This document shows positions 1 to 11,376 of a stretch of 64,000 bases of DNA, piece after piece. This DNA is from Phoronis australis (Eukaryota > Phoronida > Phoronidae): positions 590,854-654,853 of the forward strand of contig NMRA01000076.1 of NCBI GenBank assembly GCA_002633005.1, in the 5' to 3' direction. How positions within the stretch are numbered: position 1 is the first letter of the stretch; every line of letters starts with the position of its first letter. The notes under the pieces were generated by a model. It was not told where the DNA came from. It ran no database searches and worked only from the letters and a program-made list of their open reading frames with translations. Made by a program: the position numbers and the translations under genes.

Positions 1-48
1 CACCAGCACCAAAGCAAGATTCACCACTACCATTATAACCCCACTCAC

Positions 49-189
49 TTGAAACCTTCTTGCATGTTGAAGAGTAGTGACGGCACTATCTTGTCCATGT
101 GTGACTGGTCCCATATGTTCACCTGTAGCTCATCTGTGATTGTTTTCCTGACTACACCTTGAATTCCACGGAGACCAGCTACGCGTATC
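49..189 (-). CDS. EFR3: EFR3 exon 5
   Basis: 141 nt from an acceptor ending CCGTAG to the donor GTGAGT. It encodes IRVAGLRGIQGVVRKTITDE, then LQVNIWDQSHMDKIVPSLLF and NMQEGFK. It leaves phase 2 (AA|), so the next exon lies beyond the window edge. Confidence 0.91.
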
Positions 190-3100
190 CTACGGCAACA
201 TAACCCGTGCAATAAAAGCTGGCGACACAATAACCAAACTGTCATTTTCGATCACATTACCAGAAATGTCATTACGGCACTGTGATACAACAGAAACTGA
301 CCTGCTCCAATGTAAAGGTTGCAAAAACACCTCAGCAACACTCTTTTTGCCACATTTCACACAAGTTACGAGATAAACAGCTGCTAAGCATTCGTTCAGT
401 CCAAATCAATCGATAAATCTCATCATACTACACAGTATGACAATAAACATTCAAACACGTCGTAATGTTAATTCAACTCGATCAATCCTCTACGGCATAA
501 TCACACCAAAATTCTGGTCTCAATCTCCGGGTACAATATATTTGTCAACACGACCTCCTACAGCAAGCCGTTGAGTGTCAGTCATACATGATTAAGTGTC
601 AGAGCAGGAAGATGCCAATGGAGTGCTATCGCAGCCTACAAGAAATCAGTGTCTCAATGGAGCACTAAGTAAACACAAGCTCAGAAAATTGTCCTTGACT
701 GCAGATGTTAGAATCTACTGCATACCAAGTAAATGATCCTTGAGAGAAGATAACTGGATTACAGTCTAGGCTGAAAGACGTTTTTCAATATTTTATTCAT
801 TAGTGAGCCTATTCCTATCAGGTCTAGTGATCAATAAAACACTCGACTGACTGACTTACTTGTACATCCATTCTTGGTTACCACGGTTACTGTGACACAT
901 CGTACTGAACCTTGACACAAAAAAGTCGTAGCGCCTGTGATAGGATGGTGTGTCTTCTTCGATATTGGAGAACTTTACAAACTGCAAGAGGGTGAGATGG
1001 AAAATAAATTTTATTTGTTTGTTCAGTATGAATAATATCTTTGCATTCCGGTGTTTCTGTGATAAGAAAAGCAAGGATTCAATTATGTTCAGTAATGGCA
1101 AGGAAAATTGGAAGTAAGGTTCACGTTCAATTCAACGTTTCGACGAAATTGAACATGAACTTTTTTATTTGTGCGACGATCGTCCGGTTTTTGATCTTAT
1201 TGTGGCCAAAAACTGATTTAATTAGATCAAAGTCAAAATTGAGAACTTACATGACATTTAAGGATAATTTTACAACAGGAATATACATATATTCTCGTTT
1301 TCCCCGAGTAAGAACTGAGGTCTTTGTTTTGTCAGTTTTGGTATATTTCCATTGGAAATAGAGGTTGGGTTGTACACAGCCAAAAAATAGGCTATACTGC
1401 TTATGTGGTCTCAATGCTGTAGAAGATGTACATCATTTTGTATCTCACTGTACTCTATATCATGACTTGCGTAGAAAACTATAAAATGAGGCCAGCAACT
1501 CGCATTCCACGTTTCTCAATTTTTGGATGTATATAAGCTTATATTTTTAATGATCAAGTCGTTCAGGGAGCTTTCCGTTTTTGTTCATGAAGATTTTTTA
1601 AATGCAAGATGTGTTTATCTACTACTATGCAATCAGTGACTTATATGTCCATTGGGCTGCGTGTTTTTAAATTCTGAATTGAAAGTTTAAATTTAAAAAC
1701 AAAGTCACTTTAATCAATACTATTACACTAAAGAATATGAAATTAATGAGCAGTAGGGTTAAGCAATCTAGCTTCAGAAAAAAAATTCAGTCCACGGGAA
1801 TTCTTCTAACATTTAGCACACGTTAGCTAATCTATATTTTGTCACTATTTTCTCACGAAAAAGATTAAGAAAATTTGGTTTATTATTGGATAGGTTTGTA
1901 CTCAATAGGTACTGTAAACTGGTAAAATATCGTTATTTGCAGCAATATAATTATACGCTGAAAATGGAAAAATTATGATTCTGACAAATATTTTTATGAG
2001 AAGTAAGCGAAGAATTGACGTTCTTCATATTTCCCCAGTACTGACTAATATGGCTCAGGCACTGCATTATACTCAGTGCCAAGGGTCTGGATACAAATGG
2101 GGAAATTTTTCGACAACTTTTCACCTACTTAGCTCCTAATATGAATGTCGGGAGGAATAATTTTATATCGTCTAATTTTTACTGTAAAGTAAGAAATAAG
2201 AAAAGTTTACTCGTATGATTTGAACTACTGCCACAAAACAAAATATGGTAAAATTTTAATAGTTTGAACAAGGCAGCCAGCCATTGGAAAAAATTATGAC
2301 AATTTTGGAATGATTTTCGAGAATTAACTGAAAACTACTGACTATCTTGATGAAAATAGAGAGCCCACTAACGAAAACTAGTAATAACAATTAAGTACAG
2401 AGATGGAGCGGTACCGATTTATTGTATAACTATCAAAGGCAAAAGCACTGTTATCCTTACGTTTATTCAAACATGAGGTTCCACCATGTTTGGAATTCCT
2501 GTGACATAATTGAAAAGACTGTTTTGTATACTTAACAACGCAAATGACTGAAATAGCGATGCATAGCCGCACTCAATTATCATTCCTTTGCTTTTAAAAT
2601 GTTGGTGACCTGGGCCCGGTTGCATAAAACTTGTTATCAGCCATATAAGGTCTTATCCGCTGGACAGTTATACAGACTTTCATGCAGCCCGGCGCTGCAC
2701 AGTAATTGAAAATATTATGTAGCTATTGCTACTGTGGTCTTGCAGGCAAAAAGAATAAAAAGCTACAAGCAATTTGTATTTTGGTTAGATTTTCTGCTGA
2801 CCAGGAAAAACCTGGGTAGTGTCGTGAATTGCACACTGATCGTTGCCATTTTATAATTGTCATATACGCAAGTTCCTGCTCCAGTCCATGCTCATTACAC
2901 GTCACAAAATATTTAGACAACAAGACGGGCATCAAGTTTTGAATTTACCACAATAATGAAAAAATAATTGCAGGCAGTCTGGTACACGTTGCAACAGATA
3001 TGCACAAGTCGCTCAGGTGGACTCATTGCACTGATCACCTGGAACCATTTTTGTGGTTTATTAATAAATATATAATTAAAACTGAGCCGAGGAGCTCTAA

Positions 3101-6100
3101 ACCTGCCCCAAGGGTCTAGCCATGTGACCCAGTGGAACCCATGACATCAATTAAAGGAAGTGTATACTTATCACACTAAGCCCACATTAGTGAAAGGAAC
3201 AGAATGACTTTTAACTTCAAGTTTCAAAACAGATGCTGTAGAGATTAAATTTAAAATGAGACGGAATGCATCATTACGTTTTTGGATGCCAAAGACTGAA
3301 AGATTAATCAAGCCAATTAAAATCAAACTCACAGTAATTCCTACTACCATAGGATATATCCTTTCCAACAAGAACATCGAAACCATTATCGACCCGAGAA
3401 AACGTTTCAGAGTTTAGAGGGATTGGCCAGTATTTATTGTGAATTTGAAAATAGTGCACGCAGTGACTTAAGTTGTGGGCTCCTTTAACAGTTCAAGATC
3501 TGATGAGTGTGATATTGTTTTAAACCCCAAAGTGCTTTGGTTAACAATTCAACATTGACAGCGGTGAAACACCTATTCAATTCCCTGTTAAGTCTTGCAC
3601 AGGCAGAATCTGGCTTCCTTGTGACTCAGTGCTAGCAGACATTTTCATCAGAGTAGCATGTACAATGGACCTATTGCCAGGATTTTGAGTGACGGCTTAA
3701 CTTACCAATTAGAACACAGCATTCTTGACACACCTTTGTTTCCAAGCCGCCATTTTACCCGACAAACAACACGTTACCGGGTAAAAGTTATTGTTTGTTT
3801 GTTGACACTTTGCAAGGGGGCGGAGCTTGCAATACGTCAATTAATAAGAGCAGGTCATTACATATTTTTGTTTGACTTATGGCGTATATTGTACATGCTG
3901 CATTATGAATTATTGGTACTATAGACTAACGAGAGGCCTATATAAATGTAATGCATGCACTTAAGAGTTCAAGCAAATCATAAATCTCAACTGTTTTGTG
4001 AAACCATGAATGAGAATCAACCATAAAAAATGTTGCATTCAAAGTAAAACAAATTGCCGTTTTTAATGGTTAACTAAAAATCTACCTTTCTTCGAACAGA
4101 GACCTTAAGCCTATAAAACTAAATTGTAAAGAATGTGCTACAAAAGGTAATCTGTTTCACTGTCACGCACACTTTTTAAATCAGAATAACTTAACGGATA
4201 GTGTTAAGGCAAGTGACTAGGAAGACCAGTCATGTGATTACTAGAGTCTGAGCTGCAGGCTTGAAACCTCATGCCCAACTAACTAAATGCCTCCTAGTAA
4301 GCAACTTCTCTCGTTTTTACTACCATCATAGGAGAAAACGACAAGCAATTTTAACCAAGTGTTAGGACAGTACTTGCGAGTTACAAACGTAACCCGTGGA
4401 AGGTTACTTACCGAAGTCGTGGCCAGAACCTGAAGTTCTGGGTCATCGCACTCCAGCAACTTCTGTATCATCTTCAGGTAACTCTCCACAAACAGGTTCA
4501 ACTGCTGCGCGTGACATGCGACTAGAAGAACGTCCATTGCTTCCATTGCAATCCGTACAAATCTAAAAGAGGAAAGTTTTGTTTAGTAAATTTACAAACA
4601 GTTTTTGATCAAACGAAGAGGGTGATAATATGCCAGTCACTTTTACACCAGCCCTCGCCTCCACAGCAAAGTGTTTGATCTACGAGAGGAAAGTTTGACT
4701 TTAACAACTGCACAGTATTTGATCACACAGTAGACCATGTTAAATGTGTCAGACCTATGACACATTTTTATAGAAATCGCCAGAATATCATAAGTAATAT
4801 TAAGTCATACGAACTTTGAAATTTTTTGTAATATAATATAAAAATGAAAACTAATGAATATTGCAGCAATTTAGGTCTAAAACTATTGCAAAAATGATGT
4901 ATCTTGATTTGAAAACAGATCAAGTTAATTTCTGTAATACTATTAATAAAAAGAATTGAAAATAAGTATGCCAACAACCTCCATTTCAAACAATAATCAA
5001 AACAATGCCGTCTGCTTCATGAATAGCAGCAACAATGCGTGTGAAAATAATTAACATCAACACAACAGCCAACCATTGCGCAGAAGACATTTCCCACAAC
5101 CAAGCCTCAAATGGCTAAACCGATCAGCGCCATCTTGTGGCTTGGGGATGAGGCTACAATTACTAAGAAAATATCGGTGTTCCGTGACAGACTTCGCCAG
5201 TGGTGTCGAGTTTTACCACCAGGTGGCATGGAAAACAATAAGTTGCATACTAGACAGGGAGCGATTGAATATATATGAGGGAGCTCCCCACCTAATTCAG
5301 TATACAATGTATTGTTTTTTCCACGCCACCTGGTGAGAAAACTCAACATCATTTCAGGAATATGTCATCCACAAGACATCGATATAATACCAGGTAATAG
5401 CGGATTTGCAGCGACGCCATATTGAAATTAGTTAAAATGGTGCATTGTGGGTGCTGTGGTCAGGATTCCGAAAGCGGCCATAGTATCAAGCATAATACGC
5501 GGTATGAGCGCGAAGAAAACTTACGGCGGATACACTTGTGTTCCTGGCTGCTTCAAAAACAACAAGAGAGATAAAAATCTGAGTTTGTATGTGTTCCCTG
5601 CAAACCAAGAACTTTGTGAAAAATGGATAAACAACATTAGGAGACCTGGGAGTAAGGGGAAATTTAGCGCATTCAAACGAACGCGGGGCCATCTAGTAGG
5701 CAACACGTAGCCCCTCGGTTGGCCATGTAGGGGCTACAATACTTCCATTCGCTTTCTGTACTCATTTCGTTACTCCAGTGTATTTTAAACGGGCCGTNAA
5801 TCAAGCCAATCACAGTAATTCCTACTACCATAGGATATATCCTTTCTAACAAGAACATCGAAACCATTATCGACCCGAGAAAACGTTTCAGAGTTTAGAG
5901 GGATTGGCCAGTATTTATAGTGAATTTGAAAATGGTGCACGCAGTGACTTAAGTTGCGGGCTCCTTTAACAGTTCAGGATCTGATGAGTGTGGTAATGTG
6001 TTAAACTCCAAAGTGCTTTGGTTAACAATTCAACATTGACAGCGGTGAAATACCTATTTAATTCCCTGTTAAGTTCTGCGCAGGCAGAATCTGGCTTCCT

Positions 6101-9100
6101 TGTGACTCAGTGCTAGCAGACATTATCATCGGAGTAGCATGTACAATGGACCTATTGCCTTAACTTACCAATTAGAACACAGCATTCTTGACACACCTTT
6201 GTTTCCAAGCCGCCATTTTACCCGACAAACAACATGTTGCTGGGTAAAACTTATTGTTTGTTTGTCAACACTTCGCAAGGGGGCGGAGCTTGCAATAGGT
6301 CAAGTAGTAAGAGCAGGTCGTTGCATATTTTTGTTTGACTTATGGCGTATATTGTACATGCTGCATTATGAATTATTGGAATTATAGACTAACGACAGAC
6401 CTATATAAATGTAAAGCATGCACTTAAGAGTTCAAGCAAATCATAAATCTCAACTGTTTTGTGAAACCATGAATGAGAATCAACCATAAAAAATGTTCAA
6501 AGTAAAACAAATTGCAGTTTTTAATGGTTAACTAAAAATCCACCTTTCTTCGAACAGAGACATTAAGCCTATAAAACTTGTAAAGAACGTGCTACAAAAG
6601 GTAATCTATTTCACTGTCACGCACACTTTTTAAATCAGAATAACTTAACAGATAGTGTTAAGGCAAGTGACTAGGAAGAACAGTCATGTGATTATTAGAG
6701 TCTGAGCTGCAGGCTTGAAACCTCATGCCCAACTAACTAAATGTCTCCTAGTAAGCAACTTCCCTCGTTTTCACCACCATCATAGGAGAAAACGACGAAC
6801 ACTTTTAACCAGTGTTAGGACAGTACTCGCGAGTTACAAACACAACCCTTGGAAGGTTACTTACCGAAGTCGTGGCCAGAACCTGAAGTTCTGGGTCGTC
6901 GCACTCCAGCAACTTCTGTATCATCTTCAGGTAACTCTCCACAAACAGGTTCAACTGTTGTGCGTGACATGCGACTAGGAGAACGTCCATTGCTTCCATT
7001 GCAATCCGTACGAATCTAAAAGAGGAAAGTTTTGTTTCGTGAATTTCCAAACAGTTTTTGATCAAATGAAGAGGGTGATAATATGCCAGTCACTTTTACA
7101 CCAGCCCTCGCCTCCACAGCAAAGTGTTTGATCTACGAGAGGAAAGTTTGACTTTAACAACTGCACAGTATTTGATCACACAGTAGACCATGTTAAATGT
7201 GTCAGAATTATGACACACTTTTACAGAAATCGCCAGAATATCATAAGTAATATAAAGTCATACGAACTTTGAAATTTTTTGTAGTATAATATAAAAATGA
7301 AAACTAATGAATATTGCAGCAATTTAGGTCTAAAACTATTGCAAAAATGATGTATTTTGATTTGAAAACAGATTAATTTCTATAATACTATTAATAAAAA
7401 GAATTGAAAATAAGTATGCCAACAACATTTATTTCAAACAATAACCAACACAATGCCATCTGCTTCATGAATAGCAGCAACAATGCCTGTGAAAATAATT
7501 AACATCAACACAGCAGCCAACCATTGCACAGAAGATATTTCCCACAACCAAGCCTCAAATGGCTAAACCGATCAGTGCCATCTTGTGGCTTGGGGACGAG
7601 GCTACAATTACTAAGAAAATATCGGTGTTCCGTGACAGACTTCCCCAGTGGTGTCGAGTTTTACCACCAGGTGGCATGGAAAACAATAAGTTGGATACTT
7701 GACAGGGAGCGATTGAATATATATGAGGGAGCTCCCCACCTAATTCAGTATACAATGTATTGTTTTTTCCACGCCACCTGGTGAGAAAACTCAACAGGAA
7801 TATGTCATCCACAAGACATCGATATAATCCCAGGTAATTTAGGTCAACCATGCTTCAATATACATTCTGCCTTCCTAATGATGTTGTTTCCTGAACTACA
7901 CTACCAAAGTCTTTGATCAACAACAGACCAAGTCAATCAAGACAATCATTTTCACAGTTTCTTTCAACAATAAAAAATAATGGTTTCAAGAGGAAAGTAG
8001 ACTTGCTCTCTAAACTCAAGCCACTCACAAGACATATAGGTTACATAGGACACCAGGAAAAAGTCAAAACTTCAGAACACCATGTCTCAGAAATGGCTGA
8101 TCGGATTCCTATGAACTTTCAGATACGATGCTTTTTGCACTCTTATAAAAAATGCTATTAGAAATTGGTTTTAAAATGTTCCATCAAGAACGATTTTCAT
8201 GAAAAAATTAAAAGTTGCATAAAGTGAAATAATTTAGAAAACAGCAAGTGTTTTTAAGATTTCATCACGGACATTTATACCAACTAAAATTTGTTCATGT
8301 TCTTGATACTGTTGTTTTACTATCAATGCTCACATACCTTCTTCTTTTTCTGCTAAATTTTACCAAAAAACCCAATTGATGGCAGGATGGTAAAAGTCAA
8401 AGCTCAAATTCTACAACTTTTTACTTTCAGAAAATGTAAACTTTCACTGAATTAAAATCCATAGTTTTGTAGATATTTCGTTAAATATGCAGACAAGGTC
8501 CAACATAACCTTACACTTGATAACCTTGTACCTTATTCTCAATGAATTACACTTAAGTAATGTTAGCAATGTTTACGCACCGTTTATAAACCTTGTTGCT
8601 TCCGATTTCCATATCTGTACATATTTTTTTTGTTCCTAATATGTTCGTAATAGCATATCTAAATATTTGAATACTTACATTAGATACCACTTACATGTAT
8701 ACAGTTCTATGTATGCTACTTTCACCTATATACTGTCTACAATACAGATATAATGCTTCGTGATTTCTGGGTTTGTCATTATTTTCCTTGAACATTCTGA
8801 GTATTCTTCAAAAAATACACCACCTTGAAAAAATCTTGTACTTCACACATTTTTTAAAGAAACCTACCCCTTTTTATGCCGCTGTACATCCCTGGATAAC
8901 CTCTGTCCAAGGTAATCCCCAATACGATCCAATTTTTCAGGTGCAGATAGCGAGTAATAGGTCAACTTCTCCATATTTGACCTCACTAGACCATCCTAAA
9001 ACAAAAAAGGAAGTGATATACCAGCAAAATGATTAATACTTTGCAGAGCAATCCAGATTGACAAAACCATTACATGCCAACCCAGTAAAATTGGCCGGTT

Positions 9101-9870
9101 TCGTTTCGTGTCAATCTACCATGCTCGTCCCGGTTAAAGCCCACATTCGAGAATTACATTTTTGACGGACGTACAATCACACAATATTTTGATCAATTGT
9201 GACTTTTTTCATCCTTGGAAAATAAGTAATACATCAATTGTTAGGTGTCATGGGTACCTTTCAATGCATGTATCAACTTTCATCTTATCACTTGCTTGAC
9301 TGTGAAAATTCCCTTTAAAAGGGGTGTGATGGAAGTAGGCGGTGAATTTGAATTGTTGAATTTTGTTAACTTCAATTTTTTGTGTATTGCATGAAGTTAA
9401 AATTATTTGTTTTATGATTTAGTAGAATTTTTGTGCAACACAGTAATTTTTTATAGCGTAGTTTTCATGTGATTGCACAAATTTGATATAGTGGGATTCA
9501 CACAATTTGCTTGCTTTATACTAATTTCCAAGACTTAGTGGCACATGTAAAAATCAAGAGTAATTTTTTAGGGACAAGTGAGGCCCAAAATTGAGTCAGT
9601 TTACAAAAAATTGAAAATTATAGGAAATTCAAATACAAGCCCAGAAACTAGAGAGACTAGGCCTTCAGGTGAGGTCACAATTTATTATTTTTGTCTCTGG
9701 CTTGACATTTTCATGGAATTATATGAATCGCACGTGAATAATTTTATGTAGGGAGCCCCGGATAAACACACGTGAATTCAATACACAAATTAAGTAACTT
9801 ACCTCTGGGTGGTCTGGAAAAATATTGTCGACCAGCCTCTTCCATCTTGGCTTCAAGGAGCCACAACAAC
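49..9870 (-). CDS. EFR3: EFR3 homologue, N-terminal half, partial at both ends
   Basis: EFR3 is a palmitoylated peripheral plasma-membrane protein. With TTC7 and FAM126 it anchors PI4KIIIalpha and so supports plasma-membrane PI4P synthesis. The coding exons seen on the minus strand, in transcript order, are 9870-9803, 8995-8868, 7015-6865 (or its duplicate 4562-4412), 981-860 and 189-49. All have GT-AG borders and matching phases. The encoded peptide starts with the family's CCGSLKPR...KRLVDNIFP segment, whose cysteines are the usual palmitoylation sites. It continues through NMEKLTYYSLSAPEKLDRIG, FVESYLKMIQKLLE, NIEEDTPSYHRRYDFF and GIQGVVRKT to HMDKIVPSLLFNMQ, which are in the order and spacing known for animal EFR3A/B. 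The first exon, expected to encode only Met plus one to three residues and the first base of a Gly codon, was not found. The gene continues below position 49. The odd feature is a tandem duplicate of exon 3. Family identity is very secure. Confidence 0.94.
860..981 (-). CDS. EFR3: EFR3 exon 4
   Basis: 122 nt between the acceptor CTCTTGCAG and the donor GTAAGT. It encodes FVKFSNIEEDTPSYHRRY followed by DFFVSRFSTMCHS and a divergent ten-residue linker ending in MYK, split as AA|G. The linker length equals that of vertebrate EFR3 (ten residues before IRIAG), which supports the splice choice. Confidence 0.92.
1180..1485 (+). mobile_element. Non-LTR retrotransposon C-terminal fragment
   Basis: In frame, SKLRTYMTFKDNF (from about 1232) is followed after a stop and frame slip by LYCLCGLNAVEDVHHFVSHC and TLYHDLRRKL. 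This is the typical LINE ORF2 end (SKLRTY..FK, then C-x2-C...E-x3-HF...C-x2-Y-x2-LR). It is decayed and lies in an EFR3 intron. Confidence 0.65.
2612..2692. mobile_element. Short MITE with GGGCCCGGTTGCATAAAA-type end
   Basis: About 80 bp bounded by GGCCCGGTTGCATAAAACTT and the imperfect inverse (TTTCATGCAGCCCGG). A related end occurs at 35440. Such ends are common among small inverted-repeat elements of invertebrates. No coding capacity. Confidence 0.55.
3305..5396. repeat. Left copy of a ~2.1 kb tandem duplication carrying EFR3 exon 3
   Basis: This segment matches 5798-7837 base for base except for scattered substitutions and short indels. It holds exon 3 copy A plus flanking intron, including the shared open stretch near 3658-3924 and the AT-rich block 4770-4990. 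Homology stops after AATACCAGGTAAT at about 5396, where the THAP fragment begins. Confidence 0.9.
4412..4562 (-). CDS. EFR3: EFR3 exon 3, copy A (distal duplicate)
   Basis: 151 nt with the same acceptor (TTTTAG) and donor (GTAAGT) as copy B at 6865-7015, and an identical encoded peptide. It lies within the left copy (about 3305-5396) of a tandem duplication of about 2.1 kb. It is either a mutually exclusive alternative exon or an uncollapsed second haplotype in the assembly. Confidence 0.85.
5504..5710 (+). pseudogene. THAP zinc-finger domain fragment
   Basis: From ATG 5504 the frame reads YTCVPGCFKNNKRDKNLSLY then VFPANQELCEKWINNIRR, the first half of a C2CH THAP DNA-binding domain (Cys-x3-Cys, FP, KWI). 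The reading ends at KRTRG...GNT-stop, where the domain should continue with a Cys-x2-His pair. It is therefore truncated or an exon whose partner is missing. It lies between the two EFR3 duplicate segments, just before the N at 5797. THAP domains occur in host regulators and in P-element-type transposases; which applies here is unknown. Confidence 0.7.
5798..7837. repeat. Right copy of the ~2.1 kb tandem duplication
   Basis: It begins immediately after the lone N at 5797 and ends near 7837. Compared with the left copy it lacks small segments, for example about 15 bases at its start and short deletions near 6155, 6495 and 7372. The rest is nearly identical, including exon 3 with five silent differences. 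Confidence 0.9.
6865..7015 (-). CDS. EFR3: EFR3 exon 3, copy B (proximal)
   Basis: 151 nt between the acceptor CTCTTTTAG and the donor GTAAGT. It encodes FVRIAMEAMDVLLVACHAQQ, then LNLFVESYLKMIQKLLECDD and PELQVLATTS. It differs from the copy at 4412-4562 at five bases, all transitions and all silent. Because 151 is not a multiple of three, only one of the two copies can be included in a functional mRNA. Confidence 0.88.
7838..8520 (+). repeat. Dispersed repeat family, copy 1, in EFR3 intron
   Basis: From about 8085 to 8515 this block is alignable with 33595-34175. Shared pieces include GTTAGAAATTG/ATTAGAAATTG, TTTTCATGAAAAAA, CCAATTGA/CCAATTAACGA and CATAGTTTTGTAG, then AAGGTCCNACNTAACCT. 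No conserved protein was recognised. The first 250 bases (7838-8085) show nothing else. Confidence 0.6.
8868..8995 (-). CDS. EFR3: EFR3 exon 2
   Basis: 128 nt between the acceptor TTTTGTTTTAG and the donor GTAGGT. It encodes DGLVRSNMEKLTYYSLSAPE followed by KLDRIGDYLGQRLSRDVQRHKKG. It enters in phase 0 and leaves two bases of a Gly codon, which is exactly what both copies of exon 3 need. Confidence 0.93.
9803..9870 (-). CDS. EFR3: EFR3 exon 1b (CCGSLKPR... palmitoylation region)
   Basis: 68 nt. The acceptor is CTGACTTTAG and the donor is GTAAGT. It enters with two bases, completing a Gly codon, and leaves in phase 0. It encodes CCGSLKPRWKRLVDNIFPDH followed by PE, the conserved N-terminus of EFR3, whose cysteines are lipid-modified in characterised homologues. 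An upstream ATG in the open frame (9931) would read through the acceptor, so it is not the start. Confidence 0.92.
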
Positions 9871-11376
9871 CTAAAGTCAGGAGAACAAAAGTCATCGATA
9901 CACTTAAATGGTGAATCTGCTCATATCTCAAACATGAAAGCTCGAAGCCAGACCTAAAGTTTTCTACTCAAGTCTTAAAGAAAGTCATGTTATAGAATTA
10001 CTCAAGACTTACTAGTAAGCAATAAAATCAAGTGCAATATCAACTACTGCATTTGAGGTGGAGTACCGACACGTAATATTAAAAGCACATTACATAGATG
10101 CTTGCTGACTATCGAGCTACAGTCCTCGATTTTGAGAACCAGGCAATCCTTTTAATAAGTGGACAAGCCTGGTTCTTAAAATCAAAGACCACTATGGGAC
10201 AGTGAAAAATTAATTATTTTGCTCAAGCTCGGAGCTTGTCCCAAATTCTCGAAATAGGCAATATCGGGTGTACCAATCACTGAAAAGGCAACAAATTACC
10301 CCCTCCGTTGACGGAAAACACAATGACTGAAATTACAAAAACATGGTGAATGCCAAAATTGCCCTTGTCCCAAATTCCAGAATCAAGAAAATTCAAATTT
10401 TCCGTTAGTTTCCATGCCTCAAATTCTAGAGACTGTCCTAAATTCCAGAGACTGTCCCAAATTTTTACCCTACTGCCCATTAAGATAGCTATTGATTTAG
10501 ACCGCTGACCAGTCTCTACTTGCATTATAGGGATTTCTAGACTTGTGAAGAACTGGCAGAATGTTAGTGCTAAAGATCAGACTACAGCTCCCTCTATGAC
10601 TAGTGCCAACCATACAATGATTGGCATGGACCTCCCTAATCCTTTTCCTTCTCAGTCGCTGACTGCATGGAATTTAATATCTGGTATCTCCATTGATTAT
10701 CTGTCACTAATGACGATGGTTTAAATTCAAGCCAAAAGATTTGTTTAATATATTTAATGGAAATATGTTAGTTAAAGCATTATTGTTGACCATTGGGTCT
10801 AAAACGCCTGTTGTACACAGGCTAAATAAGTTGGAATATGTACTTGTTTTTTAGCCCAGACATGCGTGTAGTAATGAATAAATGCAGACCAGTTTTATAG
10901 TAGTACCAGTCAGTCACCTACATCAACTAACAGTTTTCTCAACAGAGGGAGTGGTATAGCAAAGACTTCGATGCACTTAACAAATGACTGCTGAGTAGTG
11001 ACAGTGTTGCGGCATGGTGACACCCTGTGGCTGAATTAAATCCGACAATGTCATTCATTGCATTTGCTCAAGTAAAGATTGCAGCAACAAGATACATTGG
11101 GAAATTCATTGTTGGAACAGGTAAATGATGGGTCTCAGCCTTGAGAACCCATTGCGCCTCATGTCAAGACTGTTCAAATTCAAACTCTGTTTAAATTTAC
11201 TGGCTGTGCATAAAGTGGAATGCCATAAACCATTCAGTCACACTATTCAACATCTCAATCTCCGAATCATTATTTACATTCAGCCTTCTAAACTCATCTA
11301 CATCAAGTGACCACAGTCTCCAAACCAAAACCCAACAAATGGAAATCCAAGTCTTTCAAATCTATTACGACTACTT
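9871..11376. other. Presumed EFR3 intron: hairpin and imperfect direct repeats, no gene seen
   Basis: The EFR3 first exon was not recognised here. The stretch has an inverted repeat at 10128-10183 and four dispersed units of TGTCCCAAATTC-like sequence near 10235, 10365, 10434 and 10453. The small open frames are not protein-like. Confidence 0.5.

Noticed and set aside
5107-5352. Overlapping open frames on both strands at 5076-5352 and again at 7524-7851
   Set aside because: They occur in both duplicate segments simply because the DNA is duplicated. They lack splice signals, known motifs and consistent ends. An inverted CCACCAGGTGG/CCACCTGGTG pair inside explains their symmetry.
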